Assembly (NCBI GenBank): GCA_030683155.1
Contig: JAUXMV010000025.1
Coordinates: forward strand, 1-64,000
Length of the DNA stretch: 64,000 nucleotides
Direction: 5' to 3'
Source of the DNA: Bacteroidales bacterium
GTDB lineage: Bacteria > Bacteroidota > Bacteroidia > Bacteroidales > F082
Within the stretch, counting starts at the first letter, position 1; every line of letters begins with the position of its first letter. This document shows positions 19,144 through 28,765 of this stretch, in pieces. The translations under genes and the position numbers were made by a program. Under the pieces are notes generated by a model, which saw nothing but the letters and a program-made list of their open reading frames with translations, was not told the origin of the DNA and searched no databases.

Positions 19144-21597
19144 TTATAAAGTAACCTGAATCTGACTTTTTACTTGCTGCGCAATGGCCTCATAACTGAG
19201 TTGTCCGGGATAAACAGGGTCAAGAAACTCAACAGTCACTTTTTTCCATGGTTTTGGAAACACACTTCCGCGAGGCAAAGCTTCAAACGCGCCTTTGATT
19301 GAAACAGGCACGATTGGCACATTTAGTTCGCTGCTCAGGATTGCAAAAGTTTTCTTGAATTCTCCCAGTCCACCATTGAAAGTGCGGGTTCCTTCAGGGA
19401 AAATGATAATGTTTTTATTGCTTTTCAACACTTCAGCCATCTTCTGAATTGATTCTTTAAGATTGCGGTTCAGATCCATGATGATTATGTTGTTGCGATT
19501 AGCAAGAAACTTAAGCCATGGACGTCTGATGTGTTTTTCCTTTGCATAAAAGTAAGTGCGTTTTGCCTGTCCGAAACGCAGATATGAAGCGACAAACATG
19601 CCATCGATAAAGCTTTGATGGTTTGGTGCAATAATACAAGGTCCATCAGGAATTTTTTCAACACCGGTTGTCTTGTACCTGAAATATAACGAAAGAAAAG
19701 CCCTCGAAAACCACAATGCAATTTGTCCGGTAATCCACGTGTCTGGCAGCTTTAAAGAGACTTTTTCCTGCAAAATAGCTTTCCAGTTTACGAACGATTC
19801 TTCCATGCGGGTTTTGTTTTCACGCACCCACTCGCTTAAGGCATTTATGTTTTTATATTCGGCCATTTCTGCCGGATCAGGTGAAACGCCAAAAGTTTGC
19901 TGAAGGTAGGTCTGAAAACTTACTTTATCAAGTGAATCGAGGCCAAGATCAATTTCAATGTGGTGATATGGCATCACTTTACGCCCTTTTTCCTTTAAAA
20001 GGTAATCGGCAATCATCAAAAAAACAGGATCTGTAATTTCTTCCTGAAGTTCTTCTTCAACCGCTGCAATCTCAACCATTGAAGCCAGTTTAAAGCGTTG
20101 TAACTTACCCAGACGTGTGCGTGGCAACTCTTGTTCGGTTACATAGAAACGCATGATTTTTTTGTAAGCCGACACACTTTTGTTAAAAGGTTCAATGAGT
20201 TTGGTGCGGATTTCAGCTTCAATAGCTGTTGGGTCAGCATCAGCGAATGCTTCCATTTCGGGAATTATCATGAGCTGAAGTTGGTCGTTAAGTGCAAACA
20301 CACCGCAATCGAGAACCATCGGAGAAGCAAGAAGAACCTCTTCCAATTCTGTCGGGTTAACGTTTTTACCATTTGAGAGAATGATAATCTCCTTTTTTCT
20401 TCCTGTGATAAAAAGATATCCTTCTTCATCGAGATAACCTAGATCGCCTGTGTAGAGCCATCCATCTTTAAGCACTTCAGCCGTTTCTTCCGGCCGGTTA
20501 TAGTAGCCTTGCATAATATTTTCGCCGGCTGCAGTAATTTCGCCGTCAACAATCCGGATATCTGTTCCCGGCATCGCTTCACCGGGTGAGCCTATACGAA
20601 CACGACCTGGTCGTGTAAATGAGATCATGGGAGCGGCTTCAGTCATGCCGTAACCTTCAAGTACTTCAAATCCAAGAGTTTGGAAATCGCGACCAACAGC
20701 AGGGTCAAGCGCTGCACCACCCGAAACAAGGTTTTCAACAGCACCACCCAATTTTTTATGTACAGCACCGAAAACTTTTTTTGAAAAGGCTTTCGAATTC
20801 AGTTTTTGTGCCAGTGAAAAGAGGGTTTTTGCAACAAAACTCTTGTTCACTTTATCCATAATACCTTTCCTTATGGCAGCAAAAAGACGCGGAACACCAA
20901 TCACAATCGTTATTTTGTTGTTCTGAAGTGTTGCCATGATATCTTCCGAAACCATGGAAGGTGAAATGGCTAGCATACCACCAATCTTCAGAGGTATAAT
21001 CATCGTTCCCATGAGGGGAAAAATATGATGCAGCGGCAACAACACCAAAACCCTCGAATCTTTGTTGTAAATCTGGATGTGATCAGAAACGGCTTTAACA
21101 TTTTGCATCAGGTTGCGATAGCTGAGCATTACACCTTTTGGACTGCCTGTTGTGCCTGATGTGTATATGATTACAGCCGTTTTTTCGAGTGCCGGCTCCG
21201 GCATTTCAAAACCTTCCAGATTTGCTGCCTCTTTGGCCTCATGCTCATCGATGATAAATAATTTTGCAGTGATGCCGGCAATTGTTATGGCTTCCTGCAT
21301 CACCTTCTGCGTTTTTGCAGAACAAAAAATCACTTCCGGCTGACTATCTTTCAAAATATAACCTACTTCAGTGGCTGTAGCCATGAAATCAACAGGAATT
21401 GCAACTCCCTGATGCTTCCAGATGGAGTAAAAAGCATAGATATATCCGGGTCTGTTCTCTGAAAACACAACGGCGCGCTGCCCGTGTTCGATAAAATACA
21501 AACCAGCAAAATGCCTGATATGAGCAAGCAATTGTTGATAAGTGATGGTTTCTGAGCCATATTGAATGGCAGGTTTATTGCCTGAATTTTGAAGCAT
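19144..21597 (-). CDS. Fused AMP-dependent acyl ligase / acyl carrier domain / PlsC-type acyltransferase
   Basis: IIYTSGTTGSPKGVMLSY, YGMTEAAP, GWLYTGDLG (ligase); IEIDLGLDSLDKVSF (ACP serine); APNHQSFIDGMF and IIFPEGTRTFNGG (PlsC). Confidence 0.92.
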   Translation of the reverse strand: MLQNSGNKPAIQYGSETITYQQLLAHIRHFAGLYFIEHGQRAVVFSENRPGYIYAFYSIWKHQGVAIPVDFMATATEVGYILKDSQPEVIFCSAKTQKVMQEAITIAGITAKLFIIDEHEAKEAANLEGFEMPEPALEKTAVIIYTSGTTGSPKGVMLSYRNLMQNVKAVSDHIQIYNKDSRVLVLLPLHHIFPLMGTMIIPLKIGGMLAISPSMVSEDIMATLQNNKITIVIGVPRLFAAIRKGIMDKVNKSFVAKTLFSLAQKLNSKAFSKKVFGAVHKKLGGAVENLVSGGAALDPAVGRDFQTLGFEVLEGYGMTEAAPMISFTRPGRVRIGSPGEAMPGTDIRIVDGEITAAGENIMQGYYNRPEETAEVLKDGWLYTGDLGYLDEEGYLFITGRKKEIIILSNGKNVNPTELEEVLLASPMVLDCGVFALNDQLQLMIIPEMEAFADADPTAIEAEIRTKLIEPFNKSVSAYKKIMRFYVTEQELPRTRLGKLQRFKLASMVEIAAVEEELQEEITDPVFLMIADYLLKEKGRKVMPYHHIEIDLGLDSLDKVSFQTYLQQTFGVSPDPAEMAEYKNINALSEWVRENKTRMEESFVNWKAILQEKVSLKLPDTWITGQIALWFSRAFLSLYFRYKTTGVEKIPDGPCIIAPNHQSFIDGMFVASYLRFGQAKRTYFYAKEKHIRRPWLKFLANRNNIIIMDLNRNLKESIQKMAEVLKSNKNIIIFPEGTRTFNGGLGEFKKTFAILSSELNVPIVPVSIKGAFEALPRGSVFPKPWKKVTVEFLDPVYPGQLSYEAIAQQVKSQIQVTL

Positions 21598-21921
21598 TGC
21601 TAATTTTCTGTTGATGGATAATTAATTGAATTTAAGGCTGTAATACTGTTTTGAAATTGAAATCTGACATGTTTATCAGAGTAATTTTCCAAGTCAGCGG
21701 TTTTTGGATGGAAGACAATGGGTGTTAAATTAAACAAACTCATTCAGTTCCGATGTGTAAACAATAATAATGCAAAAGCCCTTTTTAGGTATATTTTTTT
21801 ACTGCCTACTACCAGCTAATAAAGTACAAAGATAATGCATTTAGGACTAAATGAAATTGGTCAGGATGTAAACAATAGAGATATAAACACTTAAAAAAGC
21901 TTAAAAGGAGAAATTCAAAAC

Positions 21922-21966
21922 AAAAAAACTGCGTTTGATTTTGTTGAACCAACAGGATCAAACGCA
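21922..21966 (-). terminator. Intrinsic terminator of asnB
   Basis: On minus strand TGCGTTTGAT...ATCAAACGCA (10 bp) followed by GTTTTTTT. Confidence 0.8.
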
Positions 21967-22010
21967 ATTTGAATGGCTACAGATTTTATTAAGGCTGACC
22001 TTAACCAGAT

Positions 22011-23681
22011 TTATTTCATGTAAGACTGTTCGTGAACGCCCGATACAGCCCTTCCGGAAGGATCGATCATGTTTTTGAATGAGACATCCCAGGCAAGTGC
22101 TTCCGGTGTGCTGCAGGCTACTGAAGGCACTGAAGGAACGCACGATGCGGCTGAATCGGATGGAAAATGTTCACTGAAAATAGATCTGTAATAATATTCT
22201 TCTTTGCTTTGAGGGGTGTTGATGGGAAAACGAAACTTAGCACTTGCCATTTCTTCGTCACTGATAATTTCTGACACAAGCTTTTTCAAACTGTCGATCC
22301 AGTTGTAACCAACGCCATCCGAAAACTGTTCTTTTTGTCTCCAGACAACACTTTCAGGCAGGTAATCTTCAAAAGCTTTCCGAAGCACCCACTTTTCCAT
22401 GTGTCCGTTGCCAGCCATTTTATCAGTCGGATTTATGCGCATTGCCACATCCATAAACTCTTTGTCAAGGAAAGGAACACGGCCTTCGACGCCCCAGGAA
22501 GCAAGTGATTTATTCGCTCTCAGGCAGTCATAGAGGTGAAGTTTACTCAGCTTTCTAACCGTTTCTTCATGAAAAGCAGCGGCATTGGGAGCTTTGTGGA
22601 AGTATAAATATCCACCAAATATTTCATCAGCTCCTTCACCTGAAAGAACCATTTTTATCCCCATTGATTTGATAACTCTGGCGAGTAAATACATTGGTGT
22701 TGAAGCTCTTACAGTTGTAACATCATAGGTTTCGATGTGATAAATAACATCGCGGATGGCATCCAGCCCTTCCTGAACAGTGAAATTAACTTCATGATGA
22801 ACAGTTCCCAGGTGGTCGGCAACTTTACGGGCAGCAGCCAAATCGGGTGAACCTTGCAATCCGATAGCAAAACTGTGCAGACGCGGCCACCAGGCTTGTT
22901 GCTCATCATCTGTTTCAACACGTTTTGGCGCAAAACGGGTGGCAACAGCAGAAATAATTGAAGAGTCCAAACCACCGGAAAGCAATACGCCGTAAGGAAC
23001 ATCAGACATAAGCTGACGGTGAACTGCTGCTTCCAGGGCTTCGCGGAGTTCTTTTATATCGGTCGTATTGTTTTTTACATTTTCAAAACTTGTCCAATTC
23101 CGCTGATACCATTTTTTTGCAACACCATCCTTACTTGAAAGGTAATGTCCGGGAGGAAATTCTTCAATTTTACTGCATACACCTTCAAGGGCTTTCAGTT
23201 CAGAAGAAACGTAGAAGTTGCCGAATTTGTCCCACCCCATATATAAAGGGATGATTCCGATGTGGTCGCGGGCTATAAGGTAGGAGTTGTCCCTTTTGTC
23301 ATAGAGGGCAAAAGCGAAAATCCCATTGAGGTCTTCCAAAAAATCGTTTCCTTTTTCATCGTACAAAGCAAGAATGATTTCACAGTCTGATTCTGTCTGG
23401 AATGCATAAGGATTTTTGAGCTCATTGCGCAAAAGCATATGATTGTAAATTTCCCCATTTACAGCCAAAACAAGATTTTTATCGCTGCTGTACAATGGCT
23501 GACCACCCGAAATGGGGTCAACAATAGCAAGCCTTTCATGAGCCATGAGCACCTTTTCACCATAGTACATTCCCGACCAGTCTGGTCCGCGGTGACGTAC
23601 TTTTTTAGACATATCAAGTATCTGAGGCCTTATCAGATGCGGCTCCGTTTTCAGATCAAAAACACAAACAATTCCACACAT
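22011..23681 (-). CDS. asnB: Asparagine synthetase B (glutamine-hydrolysing)
   Basis: MCGIVCVFD N-terminal nucleophile Cys2, VRHRGPDWSG, LLSGGLDSSIISA, MVLSGEGADEIFGGYLYFHKAP. Confidence 0.96.
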   Translation of the reverse strand: MCGIVCVFDLKTEPHLIRPQILDMSKKVRHRGPDWSGMYYGEKVLMAHERLAIVDPISGGQPLYSSDKNLVLAVNGEIYNHMLLRNELKNPYAFQTESDCEIILALYDEKGNDFLEDLNGIFAFALYDKRDNSYLIARDHIGIIPLYMGWDKFGNFYVSSELKALEGVCSKIEEFPPGHYLSSKDGVAKKWYQRNWTSFENVKNNTTDIKELREALEAAVHRQLMSDVPYGVLLSGGLDSSIISAVATRFAPKRVETDDEQQAWWPRLHSFAIGLQGSPDLAAARKVADHLGTVHHEVNFTVQEGLDAIRDVIYHIETYDVTTVRASTPMYLLARVIKSMGIKMVLSGEGADEIFGGYLYFHKAPNAAAFHEETVRKLSKLHLYDCLRANKSLASWGVEGRVPFLDKEFMDVAMRINPTDKMAGNGHMEKWVLRKAFEDYLPESVVWRQKEQFSDGVGYNWIDSLKKLVSEIISDEEMASAKFRFPINTPQSKEEYYYRSIFSEHFPSDSAASCVPSVPSVACSTPEALAWDVSFKNMIDPSGRAVSGVHEQSYMK

Positions 23682-23899
23682 ATGTATATATATATTTGAA
23701 TAACAGCCCGCAAAAATAGTATTTCACTGACATTTTAAGCTGTTTTTATCTGGGATTGTATGTTTTTAGCAAATATGAAGGGTGTTTGTTTCATCTTTTT
23801 AAGCCGGCAATTAAAAAATCGTAGACTTTTTATAAGAAAAGCACAAGATCGAAAGCAGGTAATTTATTGAAAACAACTACTTGATATTTGTCTTTCTAA

Positions 23900-24730
23900 T
23901 CAAGACATGACTGCTGTTAAATGCAAAACACTGTTTGCAAGAGTCTCATTTCCTGCGAATTGTATTTTATCACGATATTTATCTTTATCCCGGTCGGTGT
24001 TGGTGAACAAGATCCAGCCAATGGATGCAGGAACTTTTACTATGGTGTGAGCCTCATCATTAAAGTTTTCATAAAATTCCCAATGAGATCCATAATTTAT
24101 CAAACGTTTGCGTAATCTTATTTCACCAATTATTTCAACCTCTAACAGCTGTTCAGTAATTGATAGAGCACTTCTGTTCAGTTGCTCGGGAAGACCTAAA
24201 AGCAAGGTTTCATATAAAGGTGTAAGAAAACGCTCCGACATCAAAAGATTTCTGCCAGATGCGAGCCGCATCTGCATCTGATGATGCCATTTTTCGGTGT
24301 AATCACGTGCAATATCGAACCAGTTTGGAGATTTTTTCTGACCAGCCCAGGAAACAGAGAATAGCGCATCATCCTCTGGCTTGAGCCGGCAATAAAGCTC
24401 ATAAACTTCCTGCTCATATTTTTTAAGCATTTCAACCAAAATTCTTGCACTAAGTCTTTTTGTTGCTAGAATCCACTCATTGTTTTTCTTTTGAATCAGT
24501 TCAACAAGCTCAGCATGATTTTGAGGGATTTCTGTATCATCAAAAAAATGATCCCGCTGCATGGATATGCGTCGCAAAGAACCATCAATCAAATGTGAGG
24601 CGAGATCTTTTATTGTCCTGCCATCGATAGGTGAAGGCAAAAACCATTCGTTTGGCTTGAGATCGGCTAAAAAATAAATGAGCTCTTGATTGAGATCTTG
24701 AAAAAGGTGAAGTGTTTCGATTGGTTTCAT
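23900..24730 (-). CDS. DinB/maleylpyruvate-isomerase N-terminal domain protein
   Basis: LSWxxP-like region DLKPNEWFLPSPIDGRTIKDLASHLIDGSLRR; WHHQMQMR. Confidence 0.65.
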   Translation of the reverse strand: MKPIETLHLFQDLNQELIYFLADLKPNEWFLPSPIDGRTIKDLASHLIDGSLRRISMQRDHFFDDTEIPQNHAELVELIQKKNNEWILATKRLSARILVEMLKKYEQEVYELYCRLKPEDDALFSVSWAGQKKSPNWFDIARDYTEKWHHQMQMRLASGRNLLMSERFLTPLYETLLLGLPEQLNRSALSITEQLLEVEIIGEIRLRKRLINYGSHWEFYENFNDEAHTIVKVPASIGWILFTNTDRDKDKYRDKIQFAGNETLANSVLHLTAVMS

Positions 24731-24966
24731 GGGCAGCTGTGTAAAACTTAGCGGGCAAATTTAAGTAAATCTTTACGGGAATCAGAAAAATGCTTGGTTT
24801 TTAAAACGAACATAGTTCATTTTTTGTCATAAAATCCCTTAAGTTTTTTTAACATTTGTAACGTTTTTTAACAAAAAGAGTTTTTTAACAAAACAATGAA
24901 GATTTAACAGAGTGTTTTTGCAAATAGTTATAAATAAGTTACATACAAAATTTATCAGAAATAAAA

Positions 24967-24980
24967 TTGATTTATATCAA
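24967..24980. promoter_or_regulatory. FNR/CRP-type binding site TTGATTTATATCAA
   Basis: Perfect match to the TTGAT-N4-ATCAA palindrome, 146 bp upstream of the first cytochrome gene. Confidence 0.6.
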
Positions 24981-25125
24981 TCATTAAGCTTATCTAGATC
25001 GTTAAAAAATCAAACAAATCTCATTAAAACGCGCTTGTCGGATATGTTAATAAGTCTTAAACTTGCAGAGTAAAATAGTGAAGAACCAAAAACTATAAAG
25101 AAAAGACTTTATCAAATTTAATATT

Positions 25126-26193
25126 ATGAAAATGATGAGAAAAATAAGTATGATGATCGCCATGATAATGGTTGCATCTTTGACTTTTATGTCATGTACG
25201 AAGGAAGGCCCTGCTGGTTTACCAGGTAAGGATGGAAAAGACGGAACTAATGGCACTAACGGTTTAAACGGCCAAGACGGCACTGCAGGCTGTATTGCAT
25301 GTCATGACAACAGTCAGGTTAATTTTGCTGTTACACAGCAGTGGGAAATGTCAAAACATGCCACAGGTGGCTTGTATGTACGTAACTCAAATAACTGCGC
25401 TGGTTGCCACACAAGTCAGGGTTTCCGCGAAATGATTGCCGCCGCAACTCCAAATGCAAACACCGCAGGTACAATTCAGAATCCGGTTCCACCGAACTGC
25501 TACACTTGCCACAACATTCACTCAACCTACTCACCTGCTGACTGGTCTCTTGCAACAACTGCAAACGTTACCTTCCGCATCAAACCTGAAAACACACACG
25601 ATTTTGGCAAAGGTAACCTTTGCGCTACTTGCCACCAGCCACGTATTCCAAGTCCAATGCCTGTTTTAGGTGGGCCAGATATTACCATTCCAAATGCAAA
25701 CTGGGGACCTCACTATGGTGCTCAAGCCACGATTGTATCCGGAAAAGGTGGATTTGAATTCGGAACAGGATATACCAATTCCTTCCATACCGCAGGCGTT
25801 GCCAATAGTTGTGTTGGATGCCATGGCGGGGATGCTAACGGTATCAATGGTGGTGGACACATGTTCAATTTAGGTTACACAACTACTACTGGCGCTGATG
25901 CAGTAATTACAGCAACTTGCACAAGCTGTCATGCAGATGCCTCATCACTGAATGCACTTATGGCATTGAAAAAAACAGAGCTTAATACATTGTTGCTACA
26001 ACTAAGAGTCAGACTAAAAGAGATAGGCATTATGGATCCAAATACTGATCGTGTTGTTCCAGGAACATGGACCTCAACTCAGGCAGGTGCTTTTATCAAT
26101 CATAACCTTGTTAAGTATGACCACAGCAATGGTGTTCATAACTTCCCATATGCCAAGAAACTTCTTGAAAACTCCCTTGCTGCAATTCAGTAA
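25126..26193 (+). CDS. Hexaheme c-type cytochrome lipoprotein with collagen-like G-X-Y stretch
   Basis: Lipobox TFMSC; GPAGLPGKDGKDGTNGTNGLNGQDGTAG; six CxxCH (CIACH, CAGCH, CYTCH, CATCH, CVGCH, CTSCH). Confidence 0.9.
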   Translation: MKMMRKISMMIAMIMVASLTFMSCTKEGPAGLPGKDGKDGTNGTNGLNGQDGTAGCIACHDNSQVNFAVTQQWEMSKHATGGLYVRNSNNCAGCHTSQGFREMIAAATPNANTAGTIQNPVPPNCYTCHNIHSTYSPADWSLATTANVTFRIKPENTHDFGKGNLCATCHQPRIPSPMPVLGGPDITIPNANWGPHYGAQATIVSGKGGFEFGTGYTNSFHTAGVANSCVGCHGGDANGINGGGHMFNLGYTTTTGADAVITATCTSCHADASSLNALMALKKTELNTLLLQLRVRLKEIGIMDPNTDRVVPGTWTSTQAGAFINHNLVKYDHSNGVHNFPYAKKLLENSLAAIQ

Positions 26194-26214
26194 GCTTTAA
26201 AAATATCGCTTCAG

Positions 26215-26246
26215 TTGAGCAGGCTTCGGGAACGGGACCTGCTCAA
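26215..26246 (+). repeat. 9-bp hairpin TTGAGCAGG...CCTGCTCAA in the 3' flank of the cytochrome gene
   Basis: Perfect complementary arms; no strong T tract follows. Confidence 0.5.
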
Positions 26247-26374
26247 TTGTTGTCAGAAAACAGGTATATTAAATCTTATTTTTCATGTTGAATTAAGCTT
26301 TTAAAGTCAAACGGAAAAATTTTTAAGCCTATCTTTACATCAAACTTAATCGAATAATCATTAAAAATATTTTT

Positions 26375-26758
26375 ATGAAAGCACGGCAAATACTTGCGAT
26401 TTTTACACTGCTTTTGGCCGGATTTCTCACTTCTTGTGAGTATGAATTCATCGTTCCAGATGTGCCGGTAATTGATCCAGAAGTACCTATCAAATTTTCA
26501 GAGCAAATTGTACCGATTTTTACAAGTGGTAATGCATGTACTGCCTGTCATAAAACAGGAAGCACCCCTCCTGATTTAACTACTGACAGAGCATACAACG
26601 CAATTGTTCCAGCTCTTGTCAATCCAGCTGACCCTGAATCCAGCAGTATTTATTGGTTTGCTCACCCAAATTCCAGCTCACATAACTGGAAAAAATACTC
26701 TGCTGCTGATGCGGCTATCATTTTGGAGTGGATCAAACAAGGTGCGAAAAATAATTAA
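26375..26758 (+). CDS. Monoheme cytochrome-like lipoprotein
   Basis: Lipobox FLTSC; single NACTACHKTG; small secreted protein. Confidence 0.8.
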   Translation: MKARQILAIFTLLLAGFLTSCEYEFIVPDVPVIDPEVPIKFSEQIVPIFTSGNACTACHKTGSTPPDLTTDRAYNAIVPALVNPADPESSSIYWFAHPNSSSHNWKKYSAADAAIILEWIKQGAKNN

Positions 26759-26770
26759 TACCAAAAAGAC

Positions 26771-27652
26771 ATGAAAAAGACGCTTTATATATTGATCATG
26801 ATGTTGGTTTTTGGCTTAACAGGTATTGCTCAAGAAGAAACATCAGAGCCTGCAAAAGTAAAGGACAGACCAGTCAGACCGCCATTCCAGAGTGGATATC
26901 TCATCGATAATCAAACTACATATATCCCATCACAAGGAACACTTGAGTATGTGATTCAGCATAAGTTTGGCAATATGAACAATGGATTTTCTGATCTTTT
27001 TGGTTTATATGCTCCAGGAGCAAACATTCGCATGGTCATGAATTATGTTGTAATGAAAAATGTTCAGGTAGGATACGGACTCACACGTTTGAACATGTAC
27101 AGTGACTTTAATGCGAAATGGACAATTCTTGAACAAACAAGAAACAATACTATTCCAGTTGCGGTTGGTTTGTACGGAAATATTGCAATCGATGGACGCA
27201 ACGAGAAAGCTTTTGGAAAAGAGTATGCTTTTACAAACAGACTATCTTATTTTTCTCAACTGATAGTGGGTCGCAAAGTAAACGACTGGTTGTCAGTGCA
27301 GGCTAATGTTAGTTTTACGCATTTCAACAAAACAGATTCTTTGATTGACCATGATAAAATATCTGTTGGTTTTAATGGCCGTGCTCAGTTTTCACCACAG
27401 TCGTCAATTCTTTTCCAGTATGATGTGCCTTTGAAAATTCAAGGGATTGCTGAGCACAGGGAATTTACAAACCCATCAAAGCCAAATCTCGGAATTGGCT
27501 GGGAAATCTCTACAAGCACACACGCATTTCATCTATTTGTTTCAACAGCCGGCGCAATTGTACCGCAACACAATGCAATGTACAACAACAATGACTGGAC
27601 TAAGGGAGACCTGATGTTTGGGTTTTCGATAACCCGACTTTGGAGTTTTTGA
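26771..27652 (+). CDS. DUF5777-like outer-membrane beta-barrel protein
   Basis: Signal peptide; PPFQSGYLIDNQTTYIPSQGTLEYVIQHKFGNMNNGFSDLFGLYAPGANIRM...; alternating beta-strand pattern, C-terminal aromatic residue. Confidence 0.75.
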   Translation: MKKTLYILIMMLVFGLTGIAQEETSEPAKVKDRPVRPPFQSGYLIDNQTTYIPSQGTLEYVIQHKFGNMNNGFSDLFGLYAPGANIRMVMNYVVMKNVQVGYGLTRLNMYSDFNAKWTILEQTRNNTIPVAVGLYGNIAIDGRNEKAFGKEYAFTNRLSYFSQLIVGRKVNDWLSVQANVSFTHFNKTDSLIDHDKISVGFNGRAQFSPQSSILFQYDVPLKIQGIAEHREFTNPSKPNLGIGWEISTSTHAFHLFVSTAGAIVPQHNAMYNNNDWTKGDLMFGFSITRLWSF

Positions 27653-27681
27653 TATCTTTAACCTCTAAAAAGGAAATCACT

Positions 27682-28098
27682 ATGAAAACAAAAAACGGTT
27701 TTTTAATTATGATTTTTCTGGGATCGATGGCTCTTATGGCATTAAGTTTTCCTCAGGATCAGAAGAGAGGTGTTGCTTGGGAAATTCCGGCAAAATACAA
27801 AAGCATGACCAACCCAGATAAAGGAGATGCTGATTCCGAGAAACTTGGAAAAGCACTTTATGCAAAACACTGCCGTTCATGTCACGGTAATACTGGTTTG
27901 GGCGATGGACCAAAAGCTAAAAACCTCGAAACATGGCCCGGTGATTTTTCGGTTGCAAAATTCCATTCTGCTACAGATGGCGAGTTGTATTATAAATCAA
28001 TAATTGGACGTGATGAAATGCCAAATTTTGAAAAAAGCATACCAGATGAAGAATCAAGATGGGCAATTATCAATTATATTAGAACGTTTAAGAAGTAG
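27682..28098 (+). CDS. Class I-like monoheme cytochrome c
   Basis: YAKHCRSCHGNTGLGDGPKAKNLETWPGDFS...GRDEMPNFE; ATG at 27682 preferred. Confidence 0.88.
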   Translation: MKTKNGFLIMIFLGSMALMALSFPQDQKRGVAWEIPAKYKSMTNPDKGDADSEKLGKALYAKHCRSCHGNTGLGDGPKAKNLETWPGDFSVAKFHSATDGELYYKSIIGRDEMPNFEKSIPDEESRWAIINYIRTFKK

Positions 28099-28152
28099 TC
28101 ATTTTTGGCACAATTTTGGCGTTAACTATTAACACACTTAAAATTATATGTT

Positions 28153-28572
28153 ATGAAGACTAAAATCTTTTATTTGTTATCATTATTTGTTGGCTCGATA
28201 GCTTTTACAGCGTTTAACGTACCACAGGATCAGAAAATTGGTGGCCCATGGGATATCCCGGCCAAGTACATCAGCATGAAAAATCCAAATAAAGCTGGAG
28301 ATGCAGATGCGGAAAAACTTGGAAAAACCCTCTATGCTAAACATTGCCGCTCATGCCATGGTAATGCTGGTTTGGGCGATGGCCCAAAAGCCAAGAACCT
28401 TGAAACTTTTCCAGGCGATTTCTCGAGCGCAAAATTTCAGGCTTTAAAAGATGGCGAATTGTATTTCATGTCCTATATTGGCCGTGACGAAATGCCAAAC
28501 TTTGAAAAAAATATTCCTGATGAAGAAAGTCGCTGGGCCATTGTTAGCTATATGAGGTCACTGAAAAAATAA
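28153..28572 (+). CDS. Class I-like monoheme cytochrome c, tandem paralog of the preceding gene
   Basis: YAKHCRSCHGNAGLGDGPKAKNLETFPGDFS...GRDEMPNFE. Confidence 0.88.
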   Translation: MKTKIFYLLSLFVGSIAFTAFNVPQDQKIGGPWDIPAKYISMKNPNKAGDADAEKLGKTLYAKHCRSCHGNAGLGDGPKAKNLETFPGDFSSAKFQALKDGELYFMSYIGRDEMPNFEKNIPDEESRWAIVSYMRSLKK

Positions 28573-28615
28573 AAAAGCTGTTGGCAACCGCTTAACAGCG
28601 TTTTAATAATAGAAA

Positions 28616-28667
28616 GGTTTATAACTCGGTTGTGACAGTATTTCACCAAAAGTTATAAGCCTTTTTT
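28616..28667 (+). terminator. Intrinsic terminator after the tandem cytochrome c genes
   Basis: GGTTTATAACT ... AGTTATAAGCC (11 bp, one G-T pair) followed by TTTTTT. Confidence 0.75.
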
Positions 28668-28765
28668 ATTTGTTTGAAAGCAAGATTCTTTCCCAGCATA
28701 TATCGACGAATCAGTTTATAGTGCGAACATATCAGCATCAACTATATAACTAAAAATCAAAAATC

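Noticed and set aside
24842-24890. Short repeat block as a CRISPR remnant
   Set aside because: Repeats are only ~11 nt, AT-rich, irregularly spaced, with no cas genes.
26215-26246. Hairpin as intrinsic terminator
   Set aside because: Stem is good (9 bp) but no convincing T tract follows; kept only as a repeat/hairpin.
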